64,000 nucleotides of DNA, from assembly GCA_028282845.1 (NCBI GenBank), contig JANQGY010000007.1:18019-82018 (forward strand). Reading direction: 5' to 3'. Numbering within the stretch: the stretch's first letter is position 1; every line of letters begins with the position of its first letter. Positions 1 through 8,644 of this stretch are shown here, piece after piece. Origin of the DNA: a bacterium. Lineage in GTDB: Bacteria; Fidelibacterota; Marinisomatia; Marinisomatales; JAHJCW01. Below the pieces are notes generated by a model, which saw only the letters and a list, made by a program, of their open reading frames with translations, made no database searches and was not told where the DNA came from. The position numbers were made by a program, and so were the translations under genes.

Positions 1-164
1 TTATTTATCATGTAGAAAAGATAGGTAAAACTGTCTATATGTCTAATGAAATTAGACCACCGCAAGGAACTATACGAAAAGAAGAAATAAAAGAACCAAT
101 CGAATATCCAACATTTTACGGATTTTTCAAATGGTATTTAAATAAAGTGGAAGGTGAAAATTGA
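1..164 (+). CDS. 3' end of an unidentified gene (partial)
   Basis: An open frame enters from the left edge (first whole codon at position 3) and stops with TGA at 162-164, leaving 53 visible residues. The peptide is charged and proline-containing (IRPPQGTIRK, EPIEYPTFYG) and ends in an aromatic stretch FFKWYLNKVEGEN. I recognise no family. It is likely a real gene end because a hairpin terminator follows at 286-323, but the 120 bases between stop and terminator show nothing else. The upstream part is outside the window, so function cannot be judged. Confidence 0.5.
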   Translation, partial: IYHVEKIGKTVYMSNEIRPPQGTIRKEEIKEPIEYPTFYGFFKWYLNKVEGEN

Positions 165-285
165 TCAATTGTTTTGTTTTCTAATGTTCAGAAACGCTGC
201 GTCGGCAATTAATGAACAGCCATAATCGTTAAAATGGATAAGATAATCAGTCATAACTCTAACTAATTGAGAATAAAAACATCTA

Positions 286-323
286 AAGTGGAATGCATGA
301 CGATTAATACATTCCGCTTTTTT
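286..323 (+). terminator. Rho-independent terminator after the partial gene
   Basis: A 10-bp stem AAGTGGAATG/CATTCCGCTT (one G-U pair) encloses a 14-base loop and is followed by a T run to 323. It ends only 10 bases before the ATG of the acetyltransferase gene at 334. Confidence 0.7.
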
Positions 324-333
324 AAATTTCGGC

Positions 334-822
334 ATGATCAGACTTGCAAATTTAGCCGATCTTGATGCAATCAATACAATCTTCAATCAGGCGGTAGAAG
401 CCAAACACCAAACTGCTGCACTAACTCCTATTACTGATAAGCAAAGATTAAAATGGTTTCAGGAACATGAAACGGACAGGTATCCTATATTTATTTTAGA
501 AGTTGATAATAAAGTGATCGGTTGGTATTCATTAAGTCCCTATCGCAAAGGACGTGAAGCATTCGACCACTTAGCTGAAGTAACATATTATCTGCATAAA
601 GATTTTCAAAGAAAAGGTTACGGAACTAAATTGCTTAACCATGCCATAAACACAGCACCCAAGTATAGTTTTACAATGTTAATTGCAATATTATATGGTC
701 ACAATACTGCCAGTGTAAGATTATTGGAAAAATTCAATTTTGAGCGCTGGGGCGATTTTCCAAAAATCGCCTTAGTTGACGGTAAGTACTACGACCATAC
801 CTTTTATGGATTGAAATTATAA
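334..822 (+). CDS. GNAT acetyltransferase, phosphinothricin-acetyltransferase-like
   Basis: This 162-residue protein is a single GNAT domain, probably a cytoplasmic N-acetyltransferase using acetyl-CoA. The N-terminus MIRLANLADLDAINTIFNQA and the YPIFILEVDNKVIGWYSL strand match the PAT/Bar-like branch. The acetyl-CoA loop is FQRKGYGTKLL (about residues 90-100), and HNTASVRLLEKFNFERWG is the usual C-terminal alpha4/beta6 segment. The substrate cannot be read from sequence; relatives acetylate amino-acid analogues such as phosphinothricin or methionine sulfoximine. The ATG follows a terminator T-run by 10 bases with no clear ribosome-binding site, so the transcript leader must be very short or arise by readthrough. 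Its 3' end overlaps the convergent ccsBA gene by 19 bases. Confidence 0.85.
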   Translation: MIRLANLADLDAINTIFNQAVEAKHQTAALTPITDKQRLKWFQEHETDRYPIFILEVDNKVIGWYSLSPYRKGREAFDHLAEVTYYLHKDFQRKGYGTKLLNHAINTAPKYSFTMLIAILYGHNTASVRLLEKFNFERWGDFPKIALVDGKYYDHTFYGLKL

Positions 823-3800
823 TTGTTCTGTTTGCGATTATTTATATACGCCAGTACAGCCGTCAACCCTATCACACCTAGGGCATAGTATACAAAAGTC
901 GGTATCGGCACCGGATCGCCGGCAGCATAGGAATGTAAACCGGACAGGAAATAGTTCACACCAAAATAGGTCATAATCACCGAGCCAAAACCAAGCAGCG
1001 CCGCCAAATTAAATAGGTAGCTACTCTTATTGATAAAACGCAGGTGCAGAATTATGGCATAAGTAAGAATAATTATCAAGGCCCAAGTCTCTTTGGGGTC
1101 CCAACCCCAATAACGCCCCCAACTTTCATTAGCCCAAACGCCACCTAAAAAGGTGCCGATGGCGGCCATGAACACACCAATCGAAAGGGTCATTTCATTA
1201 ATGTGAGTAAGTTCAGCAACAACATTGTCAATTTTGTTAGCAACCTCCGCGTTTCTGATTGCCATTAATATTAAATTGATGAAACCAAGTAATGCCCCAA
1301 GTCCTAAGAAACCGTAACTTGAGGTGATTATCGCTACATGGATCATCAGCCAATATGATTTCAAAACCGGTACAAGCGGCGTGATCTCCGGATCAAGCCA
1401 ATTCAGATGCGCAACCATCAATATTATTGCTGTCAACAAGGCGGTTGCGCCCATTGTCATTTTTGATTTACGCGAGAAAAGTAATCCGGCAAGCACGGTT
1501 GCCCACCCGATAAAGACCATTGATTCGTAGGCATTGCTCCACGGCGCAAATCCACCGCTGTACCACCGCAAAGCTAATCCTAATGTGTGTAAAATAAATA
1601 TGATGATCAGAGTGATAGAAAGTATCCTCTCAGCTAATTTGCCCAATTTTGATGGTTTGAAAACTGCAACGAATAGAACAAATAATAGTGTTAGACCAAC
1701 TAACAAATAATAACCGTACAGGCGGTTGAACAGATCAAGCTTATTGTATAATATCTCAATATTGATTCGTGCCGCACGCGGTACGACACTTGCGCCGTGT
1801 TGAATCTGGAATTCGCAAATTTGAGTTATCATCTTATTGGCGTGAATCCAATCACCGTTTTCCGTTGCTTCTACTAATAACTTAGCATAAGCCGGCAAAG
1901 TTGTTTTAACAAAGAGGGAATCCTCTGTATTAAAAAATTGATAACCGCTTCCGGCTAACCATGTATTGTTTGTATCACCCGGAAGCGGATAAATCCTCAG
2001 CAGTTCACCGTTAAAAACCGCATAGCAAATATTGACGCGTTCATCAACCGCTAAAACAGCTTTGTCATATTTATTGCGCTCAGCCGGTTTCTTGCGATTT
2101 GCGATCAATACATCTTCCTGTAAAATATAATTCAGATTGGAATCGAAAAAATCGAGAAAACTTGCCCGCTTCCCAGTGATACTTAATCTGCTCATCAAAT
2201 CCGGATGCTGCACTTTGATCAACGGTTCCTGTTGCCAACTTAAAGGATCCGTGATCATCTGAATTAGTACCTGCGTCGGATTATGTTCCTGATAATTTGC
2301 TTTGCCGCTTACTTTCCGCAGCATTTCGGAACTCAAGGTGTGCAGCGGTTTGATCCGACCGGCGTAATCCTGAACTAGAATCCGGCTGAATTTTTCGGCA
2401 TGTTCCTTATCAATATCAATCGGTTTAGACGATGCTATTTCAGGCGACAGTGTAATTCCTGCCAATAGCAGAATTATACCGATTACATTTCTGTTGGAAC
2501 GCAGACTTTTCACCTTTTTACCTAAATTGCTGAACCGCGATCTGCGCATGAACGGGGTTAACAGCATACCGATGATCAACAAAGAATAACCTAAGTAGGT
2601 AACCTTTGTGCCCCAATAATCGTGATTGACCGATAGCACCGTGCCAAGCTCATCGCGGTCATAAGATGACTGAAAGAAGCGGTAGCCGTCGTAATTCAAG
2701 ACATTGTTCATATAAATCAGATGGTCGAATCCTTGATTCGAAATGCGTTGATCAAAGACAGTTACCGCACTCTCATAGGCAGAGGGACTGTCCGATCCGG
2801 GATAGCGTTCCAATCGGAAATCATTAAGTTTTATGTTGAACGGTGTCCGGTAATATTTAGAACCGTAGGATAGCGAAAAATTCAGATCAGCGGATTTGAA
2901 AGTGGTTTTGGGTGAAACATAACCTTTCCCCCCGAATAAACGCACGTGGTAGTCATTTGCATTATGCGTTAATGTAAGGTCAATGATGTTATCAGGATTT
3001 CCTTCCGCTTTGCCTCCGGGAACTTTAATCAGTTCAACATTATTATGCACTTGTTTATAGACCAATGGAACATCGTTGATCATATACAACATTCGATTTG
3101 AAAACGGATAATCTACATGATTATCTATCGGAGAACTGTCATTACCATCCATTGGCATTGCGCTGCCGCCGAAATGCGAATTAATAACAGCTTCATTTCC
3201 AACAATGTTGATCTGAACCGCATCCGCCATTTTACTATTGTTGAACGCAACAATTAATCCATTAATCACCTTTGCGCCACCTTCTTCAATATAAATGGAT
3301 CGCATCGCACTGTTTTGAACCGATATTAGTTCTAGATATGTTCGTCCATCTTTTGTAGCAACGACCGAATCCTGAGCATTGTAAATTATATCATCAATCT
3401 TGATCGCAATTTTATTACCTAAAAAGCGTACCCTTTGATTAATACTTTTATTAAATAGCGGATTAACAAATAGCTTCTGATCAAATGCAATTTGTCGGTC
3501 GTCATTATCCACTTTGAATTGTAAATATGTATCACCGGACACAATTAAGTTTGAGGAGTCGCCTTCTCTGATGTGCATGATTCCTTCATAGCCGGTATAG
3601 CGCGTTACAGCAGCACCAATGATTATTATCACAAAGGCTATATGGAAAATCAGGATCGGCAATTTGGCAAGCCGATATAATTTAAATTTTAGAATATTCC
3701 CGATTGCACTAAATGCTAACAATAATAGAATTAGTTCAAACCATTTAGCATTATAGATTGTTGCGCGTGCCGCTGCCGTTCCGAAATCATTTTCAATAAA

Positions 3801-3890
3801 TGTAGCAACTCCGCAAACTATCGCAAACAGCGCTAATAGTGCGATAACAAACTTGAAGTCCGTGATAACAGCTACGAGCCTGCTATACAT
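804..3890 (-). CDS. ccsBA: Fused ResB-CcsA cytochrome c biogenesis protein
   Basis: A 1028-residue inner-membrane protein that joins the two System II cytochrome c assembly subunits: ResB/CcsB (transmembrane helices near residues 15-35, 48-65 and 78-95 followed by a large periplasmic part) and CcsA at the C-terminus. CcsA is identified by the tryptophan-rich haem-handling WWD segment WANESWGRYWGWDPKETWAL around residues 919-937, followed by helices carrying conserved histidines (LHLRFI, GLHSYA). The complex exports haem and attaches it to periplasmic CXXCH apocytochromes. The order ResB-then-CcsA matches known CcsBA fusions, with a second periplasmic insert between about residues 490 and 720. 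No thiol-reductase partner (ResA/CcsX) lies beside it. The gene stands alone, 26 bases downstream of the glutaredoxin stop, and may share its transcript. Confidence 0.93.
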   Translation of the reverse strand: MYSRLVAVITDFKFVIALLALFAIVCGVATFIENDFGTAAARATIYNAKWFELILLLLAFSAIGNILKFKLYRLAKLPILIFHIAFVIIIIGAAVTRYTGYEGIMHIREGDSSNLIVSGDTYLQFKVDNDDRQIAFDQKLFVNPLFNKSINQRVRFLGNKIAIKIDDIIYNAQDSVVATKDGRTYLELISVQNSAMRSIYIEEGGAKVINGLIVAFNNSKMADAVQINIVGNEAVINSHFGGSAMPMDGNDSSPIDNHVDYPFSNRMLYMINDVPLVYKQVHNNVELIKVPGGKAEGNPDNIIDLTLTHNANDYHVRLFGGKGYVSPKTTFKSADLNFSLSYGSKYYRTPFNIKLNDFRLERYPGSDSPSAYESAVTVFDQRISNQGFDHLIYMNNVLNYDGYRFFQSSYDRDELGTVLSVNHDYWGTKVTYLGYSLLIIGMLLTPFMRRSRFSNLGKKVKSLRSNRNVIGIILLLAGITLSPEIASSKPIDIDKEHAEKFSRILVQDYAGRIKPLHTLSSEMLRKVSGKANYQEHNPTQVLIQMITDPLSWQQEPLIKVQHPDLMSRLSITGKRASFLDFFDSNLNYILQEDVLIANRKKPAERNKYDKAVLAVDERVNICYAVFNGELLRIYPLPGDTNNTWLAGSGYQFFNTEDSLFVKTTLPAYAKLLVEATENGDWIHANKMITQICEFQIQHGASVVPRAARINIEILYNKLDLFNRLYGYYLLVGLTLLFVLFVAVFKPSKLGKLAERILSITLIIIFILHTLGLALRWYSGGFAPWSNAYESMVFIGWATVLAGLLFSRKSKMTMGATALLTAIILMVAHLNWLDPEITPLVPVLKSYWLMIHVAIITSSYGFLGLGALLGFINLILMAIRNAEVANKIDNVVAELTHINEMTLSIGVFMAAIGTFLGGVWANESWGRYWGWDPKETWALIIILTYAIILHLRFINKSSYLFNLAALLGFGSVIMTYFGVNYFLSGLHSYAAGDPVPIPTFVYYALGVIGLTAVLAYINNRKQNNYNFNP

Positions 3891-3916
3891 TGCATGTTGT
3901 CCAAAAAGAAGAGGTT

Positions 3917-4234
3917 TTATTCTGAATCAAATCCCAAAAGTTTTTGGAGCTCACCGGTTTGTGCCATTTCGATTGCTATATCGCTGCCGCCGACTAGTTT
4001 ACCATCAATGTATAATTGTGGAGATGTTGGCCAACCATAGATCTCTTTCAATTCATTGGCTATAGTAGGATGATCCTCCAGAATATTAACCGCGACAAAT
4101 TCCAAATCTAAACTTTTTAGTAAGTCTATCAACCTCGCAGAGAAACCACACATCGGTATTTCGGCTGTACCTTTCATAAATACAGCAACGTTATTTTTCT
4201 CCACCGTATCCTTGATTAGTTTTTCATATTTCAT
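3917..4234 (-). CDS. grxD: Monothiol CGFS glutaredoxin (Grx4 family)
   Basis: A 105-residue cytoplasmic protein with the monothiol active site CGFS in PMCGFSARLIDLL (about residues 28-38). Other family marks are the GSH-contacting WPTSPQLYIDGKLVGGSDI segment near residues 68-86 and KGTAEIPMCGFS upstream of the cysteine. Such glutaredoxins bind a glutathione-ligated [2Fe-2S] cluster as homodimers or as heterodimers with BolA and deliver it to client proteins. Here the start codon overlaps the end of the bolA gene by four bases, so the two partners are translationally coupled. Length and start are normal for the family. Confidence 0.95.
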   Translation of the reverse strand: MKYEKLIKDTVEKNNVAVFMKGTAEIPMCGFSARLIDLLKSLDLEFVAVNILEDHPTIANELKEIYGWPTSPQLYIDGKLVGGSDIAIEMAQTGELQKLLGFDSE

Positions 4235-4503
4235 TTCTGTTCCCTTTGCGTTTTTATTGTAACGGCATGAATAAACCCACCGTTAATCTGCATTAAATCC
4301 TGTAGCGAATTATGTACCATTTTATGTTGTTCAATAAGTGTTTTTCCATCAAACATTTCAGATGTAATATCAATTTTGAGGTGATTACCGGATTTACCCT
4401 TTGGACGATAATGTTCTTTCAACTCGGTAAAACCGTTGATCTTGACGATCGAATTAGGGAAAACGCTATTAAGCGCTTCAAAAACGTGCTTTAACTCATT
4501 CAT
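4231..4503 (-). CDS. bolA: BolA-family protein
   Basis: A 90-residue single-domain BolA protein. The class signature runs through the C-terminal half: LIEQHKMVHNSLQDLMQ (about residues 57-73) followed by GGFIHAVTIKT, with the conserved His of HAVTI. BolA proteins form [2Fe-2S]-bridged heterodimers with CGFS glutaredoxins and act in iron-sulfur cluster trafficking. The direct coupling to such a glutaredoxin (four-base overlap) makes that role very likely here. First gene of a minus-strand unit that may continue into ccsBA; its upstream region holds a perfect AT palindrome shared with the divergent permease gene. Confidence 0.92.
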   Translation of the reverse strand: MNELKHVFEALNSVFPNSIVKINGFTELKEHYRPKGKSGNHLKIDITSEMFDGKTLIEQHKMVHNSLQDLMQINGGFIHAVTIKTQREQK

Positions 4504-4525
4504 TTGATTGCCTGCAAATTGAATT

Positions 4526-4545
4526 ATTAATATTATAATATTAAT
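4526..4545. repeat. Perfect 20-bp AT palindrome between bolA and rarD-like gene
   Basis: ATTAATATTA/TAATATTAAT is a perfect palindrome centred in the 124-base divergent intergenic region. It could be an operator for either gene, but with only A and T it might also arise by chance. Confidence 0.35.
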
Positions 4546-4627
4546 GCCATATTCTTTTATATATCAATTGGAATAATGCCTAATTAAAAAATAACTTTGC
4601 CATCGTCAAAATTTATCTAAATAGAAA

Positions 4628-5500
4628 ATGAAACGTGGAGTAATATTAGCCCTTAGCGCCTATCTCTTTTGGGGATTATTACCAATATATTGGAAGACTT
4701 TGGACCATGTACCTTCCTTTGAAATTCTTGCTAATCGTATTTTTTGGTCATTTATATTTTTTACTATAATTCTGTTGCTACAAAATAAATGGAGAGAACT
4801 GGCAAGAAAATTAAAAGAAACAAATATTTTCCTATATGTAATTGTACCTGCCCTACTTATTACAACAAATTGGCTTACTTATATTTGGGCGGTCAATGCC
4901 GATTTCATCATCGAAACGAGTTTAGGATATTTAATTTGCCCCTTAGTCAGCGTATTACTTGGTGTAATATTTCTAAAAGAGAAAATTCGTGCTCCGCAAT
5001 GGCTCGCGATAAGTATCGCATTAAGCGCCGTACTAATTATGACTTTTGCTTATGGTCAATTTCCCTGGATCGGATTAATATTAGCTTTCTCTTGGGGCGC
5101 TTATGGACTTTTCAGGAAAAAATCTCCGCTCAATTCAGTTGAAGGATTGACTTTGGAAACAGCTCTATTGTCAATAGTCGTCATATTTTACTATGCCAAT
5201 CTATTTAATAATGGCGTGACATCTTATTTTATAAATCCATCAACAACTGCATTGCTGATCGGAACCGGAATCGTAACAGGTTTTCCCCTAATGACATTTA
5301 TAGTAGGAGCACGCCTGATAAAACTATCCCTGATCGGAGTAATGCAGTATTTCTATACAATCATTACGTTGGCGATTGGAGTATTTATTTATCATGAACC
5401 ACTCACGCAATCAAGGATTGTAGGATTTATATTGATTTGGATAGCAGTAATTATCTATATAACCGATGAATTTATCAATAATAGAAAATTAAGCGGTTAA
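4628..5500 (+). CDS. rarD: EamA/RarD-like drug-metabolite transporter
   Basis: A 290-residue inner-membrane protein of about ten transmembrane helices with the EamA repeat architecture. The N-terminus MKRGVILALSAYLFWGLLPIYWK and later LLITTNWLTYIWAVN, SLGYLICPLVSVLLG and GLFRKK are typical of the RarD (chloramphenicol-sensitivity) branch. The transported substrate is unknown in the family. The gene stands alone, divergent from bolA, and ends before a clean terminator hairpin at 5576-5599. An ATG start with the family's usual N-terminus needs no adjustment. Confidence 0.88.
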   Translation: MKRGVILALSAYLFWGLLPIYWKTLDHVPSFEILANRIFWSFIFFTIILLLQNKWRELARKLKETNIFLYVIVPALLITTNWLTYIWAVNADFIIETSLGYLICPLVSVLLGVIFLKEKIRAPQWLAISIALSAVLIMTFAYGQFPWIGLILAFSWGAYGLFRKKSPLNSVEGLTLETALLSIVVIFYYANLFNNGVTSYFINPSTTALLIGTGIVTGFPLMTFIVGARLIKLSLIGVMQYFYTIITLAIGVFIYHEPLTQSRIVGFILIWIAVIIYITDEFINNRKLSG

Positions 5501-5575
5501 ATCATAACATCGAAAATAATCGCGCTCAACGGAGCGATGGTCAAAGATTTGTGTATTATATTAAGATTTAGCAAG

Positions 5576-5599
5576 CTCGATTATTCATCGAGTTTTTTT
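5576..5599 (+). terminator. Rho-independent terminator after rarD
   Basis: CTCGAT-TATTC-ATCGAG hairpin followed by seven T residues. A small CGCTC-AACG-GAGCG hairpin lies just upstream (5523-5536). Confidence 0.75.
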
Positions 5600-5603
5600 A
5601 TTA

Positions 5604-6776
5604 CTACTGATTGGCTTTCTGAATACTTTTTATTAACGGTATAACAAGCAAAAATCCCGGTATAAAAAATATCGCCATTATCGGGAAAACAAATCTTACA
5701 CCCATGTTTTCGGCAATAAGTCCTCCGATGCTTGCGGCAAAGGCACCGACACCAAAGCTCAGGAAAAAATTAATTCCGTAACTTAATCCACGGTGTTTGC
5801 TGTGCGAAATCTGTGCAATCATAGCATTCCCCACCGGTTGCCAAATAAAGTGCGTAATCCCAAGTAAAACACCAAATATAACAAGCAATATTCCGGTGGT
5901 AAAACCCATCAATGCCAAAAGCGGGATGTTTAAAATAATCACTAATAATAATAGTTTCGGTTTGCTGTATCTGTCTCCTAATATGCCGCCCAAAATCTGT
6001 CCGATTATGCCCGATAAAAGTACGATTGTAGTGAATAATCCGCCCCTGACAGTATCTGACAAAAATGAGAATAAATTCCGTGTCTCAAATGCAAAATGGA
6101 TCGGCATAAAAGTTGTGAATCCGGCGAATGCCAATCCAATCATAACAATAATTCCATAATATAATGAGAGCGCTGTGCGATTGGTTGACTGATCGTGTGC
6201 GTCCTCTTTGAACGCTATTTCGCGTTTTCGCGATGGAACAAGTATAATCGTTCCAAGTGCTACAATTAAAATTATGATCCCTAAAGTAATATATGGTAAA
6301 CGCCAATCCCGCAACGCAGTTAGCACGGCTGCGATTATGGGACCAAGCGCCAATCCGAGTGATCCCATTATGCCATGGAAAGCCATACCTTTACTTAGTG
6401 ATTTTATTCTACGGGATATAATTGTTAAACCGGCCGGATGGTAAATGCTGCTGAATAAACCGAGCAACATCAATCCGCATGTCAAGGTATATAGTGTATT
6501 AGATAATACAATAATTATGATCGAAATGATAACACCGAATTGGTAGGTTAATAATAGGGTTCTTCCACCTAATTTATTTTCAAGCATTCCGGCAGGAAGC
6601 GCACCTAAGCCAAACATGAACTGACTGGCTGTAGCCACCACTCCTAAAGTAGCTAAGCCGACACTAAATTCACCTTGCAATACAAGTAAAATAGCGGGGA
6701 GAACAAGCATCACAGCATGCACCAACAGATGGCTCAAGCCGGTTATAATCAGGATTATCTTTTCACTATTGCTCAT
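5604..6776 (-). CDS. MFS transporter, fosmidomycin-resistance/sugar-transporter-like
   Basis: A 390-residue major facilitator protein with about twelve transmembrane helices in two halves. The start MSNSEKIILIITGLSHLLVH, the motif-A-like loop MLENKLGGRTLLL (near residue 70) and the second-half ILGDRYSKPKLLLL are seen. The N-terminal LSHLLVHAVMLVLPAILLVL resembles Fsr-type exporters, but the substrate is unknown. I place the start at ATG 6776. A longer frame from a TTG at 6800 would run into the rplS terminator hairpin. The gene is read in the same direction as the upstream ribosomal operon but is separated from it by that terminator, so it is probably transcribed by readthrough or from a promoter within the hairpin region. 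Confidence 0.82.
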   Translation of the reverse strand: MSNSEKIILIITGLSHLLVHAVMLVLPAILLVLQGEFSVGLATLGVVATASQFMFGLGALPAGMLENKLGGRTLLLTYQFGVIISIIIIVLSNTLYTLTCGLMLLGLFSSIYHPAGLTIISRRIKSLSKGMAFHGIMGSLGLALGPIIAAVLTALRDWRLPYITLGIIILIVALGTIILVPSRKREIAFKEDAHDQSTNRTALSLYYGIIVMIGLAFAGFTTFMPIHFAFETRNLFSFLSDTVRGGLFTTIVLLSGIIGQILGGILGDRYSKPKLLLLVIILNIPLLALMGFTTGILLVIFGVLLGITHFIWQPVGNAMIAQISHSKHRGLSYGINFFLSFGVGAFAASIGGLIAENMGVRFVFPIMAIFFIPGFLLVIPLIKSIQKANQ

Positions 6777-6789
6777 ATCCAAACAAAAA

Positions 6790-6809
6790 AGCCCTCGCAA
6801 TTGAGAGCT
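6790..6809 (-). terminator. Terminator of the ffh-rplS operon
   Basis: Read on the minus strand, AGCTCTC-AATTGC-GAGGGCT (one T-G pair) is followed by six T residues, 12 bases after the rplS stop. Confidence 0.75.
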
Positions 6810-6821
6810 TTTTAAAATAAG

Positions 6822-7166
6822 TTAGGATCGCTTTTCCTGTATTCGGGAAGCTTTGCCGGTTAATTCCCGCAAGTAATGTAATTTGGCACGGCGTACTTTT
6901 CCGCGCCGAATCACTTTGATCGAAGCGATCATTGGTGAATGGATCGGGAAGATCCTTTCGACACCGATCCCACTTGATATCTTTCTGACCGTTATGGTTT
7001 CCTCAATGCCGCCATGCTTGCGAGCAATTACAACGCCCTGAAAACGCTGAATTCTTTCCTTTCCCCCTTCAACGACACGAACGTCCACGGAAATGGTATC
7101 ACCCGGACTAAATTCAGGAATATCTGTTCTCAATAAATCTTTGGTTGCTTCACTTGTTTTGTTCAT
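6822..7166 (-). CDS. rplS: 50S ribosomal protein L19
   Basis: A 114-residue L19 of normal size, located at the 30S-50S subunit interface. Family blocks seen are [43 protein letters not shown] and [20 protein letters not shown]. The start at ATG 7166 is preceded by GGAG at a good distance; a longer upstream frame has no support. It follows trmD with one intervening base and is the last gene of the rpsP-khpA-rimM-trmD-rplS group, closed by a terminator at 6790-6809. Confidence 0.97.
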   Translation of the reverse strand: MNKTSEATKDLLRTDIPEFSPGDTISVDVRVVEGGKERIQRFQGVVIARKHGGIEETITVRKISSGIGVERIFPIHSPMIASIKVIRRGKVRRAKLHYLRELTGKASRIQEKRS

Positions 7167-7167
7167 T

Positions 7168-7884
7168 CTAATTCTCCGTAGAATCACTATTCTCTTTATA
7201 TTTTTTCCAAATGTCAGGGCGTTTCTTTTTAGTCCGTTTAATTCTTTCGGTTTTACGCCACTCCTCAATTTTTTTATGATGCCCCTCTAACAGGACATCC
7301 GGTACTTTCATACCTTCAATTTCACGCGGTCTGGTATAATACGGTGCATCCAATAAATCAGCAGAAAATGTGTCTGTCATTGCTGATTCATACTTATTAA
7401 GTACACCCGGTATAAGCCGTACAATACTATCAATCAAAAGCATGGCGGGCAACTCACCGGCCGTAACCACGAAATCACCAATAGAGTATTCGTGCGTTAC
7501 ATATTTCTCAATAACACGTTCATCAATACCTTTGTAGTGACCGCAAATAAATATCAACTTTTCAACACTGCTATTTTCAAGCGCCAACTCATGTGTCCAT
7601 TTGACGCCCTGCGGGGATGGATAAACTATCCTTGTTCCGGTTGAACCGATTAATTCAATACTATGTTCAATAGCCTTAAAAAACGGTTCAGCCATCATAA
7701 CCATTCCATCACCGCCACCAAAGGGTTCATCGTCAACTTGACGATAATTACCTTTGGCAAAATCTCTTAAGTTTAATATGTTAAACTCAACGATCTTTCG
7801 CTCAACAGCCTGCCGGAGCATGCTGTTTTCGATCAGGCTTTCTATTATTTCAGGTACCGGTGTTATTACTACGATCTGCTTCAA
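7168..7884 (-). CDS. trmD: tRNA (guanine-N1)-methyltransferase TrmD
   Basis: A 238-residue SPOUT-class methyltransferase that makes m1G37 in tRNAs reading CNN and some other codons, preventing +1 frameshifts. The trefoil-knot SAM pocket is visible as [17 protein letters not shown] and [20 protein letters not shown] (about residues 80-160), with the catalytic-region [12 protein letters not shown] near residue 52. The C-terminal tail [15 protein letters not shown] is the usual tRNA-binding end. The gene overlaps rimM by four bases and is followed by rplS after one base, matching the operon order common in bacteria. Confidence 0.96.
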   Translation of the reverse strand: MKQIVVITPVPEIIESLIENSMLRQAVERKIVEFNILNLRDFAKGNYRQVDDEPFGGGDGMVMMAEPFFKAIEHSIELIGSTGTRIVYPSPQGVKWTHELALENSSVEKLIFICGHYKGIDERVIEKYVTHEYSIGDFVVTAGELPAMLLIDSIVRLIPGVLNKYESAMTDTFSADLLDAPYYTRPREIEGMKVPDVLLEGHHKKIEEWRKTERIKRTKKKRPDIWKKYKENSDSTEN

Positions 7885-8381
7885 TCTAGCAGACCATCCA
7901 TCGGATTAATCTCAATCGCCTTTTCATCGTGGTAAATTGATTTTACAACTTCTGGAATTACCGGAATTAATATTTCACGCTCACCATTATGGATAACATA
8001 AATATCATTTGCCGGCAACCATAGAATCTCCATCAATTCACCAACAATATCACCAACATCAGTAACTACAGTATAACCAATCAAATCACCTGAAATTTGA
8101 TTTATCTCATCATCATTTGTGACAGAAGCATAAACATATTTTCCATTGATTGCTTCTGCTCCGCTGCGCGTATCAATTCCTTTGAATGTACAGCGGACTT
8201 GTTTACCATCGCTTGCTTTTTCAAGCAGCTCAACTTGTTCACTTGATTTCTCAGAATCGCCTAAGAAAATCGGTTTCTCCGAAATATATTCTTCGCAATA
8301 TCGAGATAGCGGGGCTAAACGAACGGCACCTTTCATGCCGAACGGCTTAGATATTTTTGCGATGGCAAACTTTTTTTTCAT
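7881..8381 (-). CDS. rimM: 16S rRNA processing protein RimM
   Basis: A 166-residue RimM, a late 30S assembly factor that binds S19 and aids maturation of the 16S head. The N-terminal RimM barrel begins MKKKFAIAKISKPFGMKGAV and the PRC-barrel half holds LIGYTVVTDVGDIVGELMEI and NDIYVIHNGEREILIPVI with the conserved end EIVKSI...INPMDGLL-like. The start at ATG 8381 is chosen because this is the family N-terminus and it lies one base after the khpA stop; an upstream extension to 8441 would overlap khpA without homology. Confidence 0.93.
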   Translation of the reverse strand: MKKKFAIAKISKPFGMKGAVRLAPLSRYCEEYISEKPIFLGDSEKSSEQVELLEKASDGKQVRCTFKGIDTRSGAEAINGKYVYASVTNDDEINQISGDLIGYTVVTDVGDIVGELMEILWLPANDIYVIHNGEREILIPVIPEVVKSIYHDEKAIEINPMDGLLD

Positions 8382-8382
8382 T

Positions 8383-8628
8383 TTACTTTTCGTTTTTATC
8401 GATGACATCCAATCGTGCGCGCTTTCCGCCTTGCTTCGCATTTATTGCGAATAATAATGAACGCAGGGCAGAAATATTTCTACCACGTTTTCCAATCACT
8501 TTTCCAAAATCACCTTCACCAACAGTTAATTCAAAAATGATTTGCTGTTCACCTTCTACTGCATTTACATTTACTTCATCAGGTTTATCAACTAACTGTT
8601 TTACCACCGTTTCGATGAATTCCTTCAT
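8383..8628 (-). CDS. khpA: KH-domain RNA-binding protein (KhpA/YlqC)
   Basis: An 81-residue single type-II KH domain. The RNA-binding GXXG loop is VIGKRGRNISALRSLL (about residues 43-58), and the N-terminus MKEFIETVVKQLVDKPDEV matches KhpA. Family members bind diverse RNAs and in Firmicutes work with KhpB/EloR in cell elongation; whether that holds here is unknown. It has the best ribosome-binding site of the operon (AGGAGG seven bases before ATG). Position between rpsP and rimM is the standard one. Confidence 0.94.
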   Translation of the reverse strand: MKEFIETVVKQLVDKPDEVNVNAVEGEQQIIFELTVGEGDFGKVIGKRGRNISALRSLLFAINAKQGGKRARLDVIDKNEK

Positions 8629-8644
8629 TACAACCTCCTATCGA

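Noticed and set aside
6777..6800. Extension of the MFS protein to a TTG at 6800
   Set aside because: The extra eight codons lie within the rplS terminator hairpin and T run; ATG 6776 gives a normal N-terminus.
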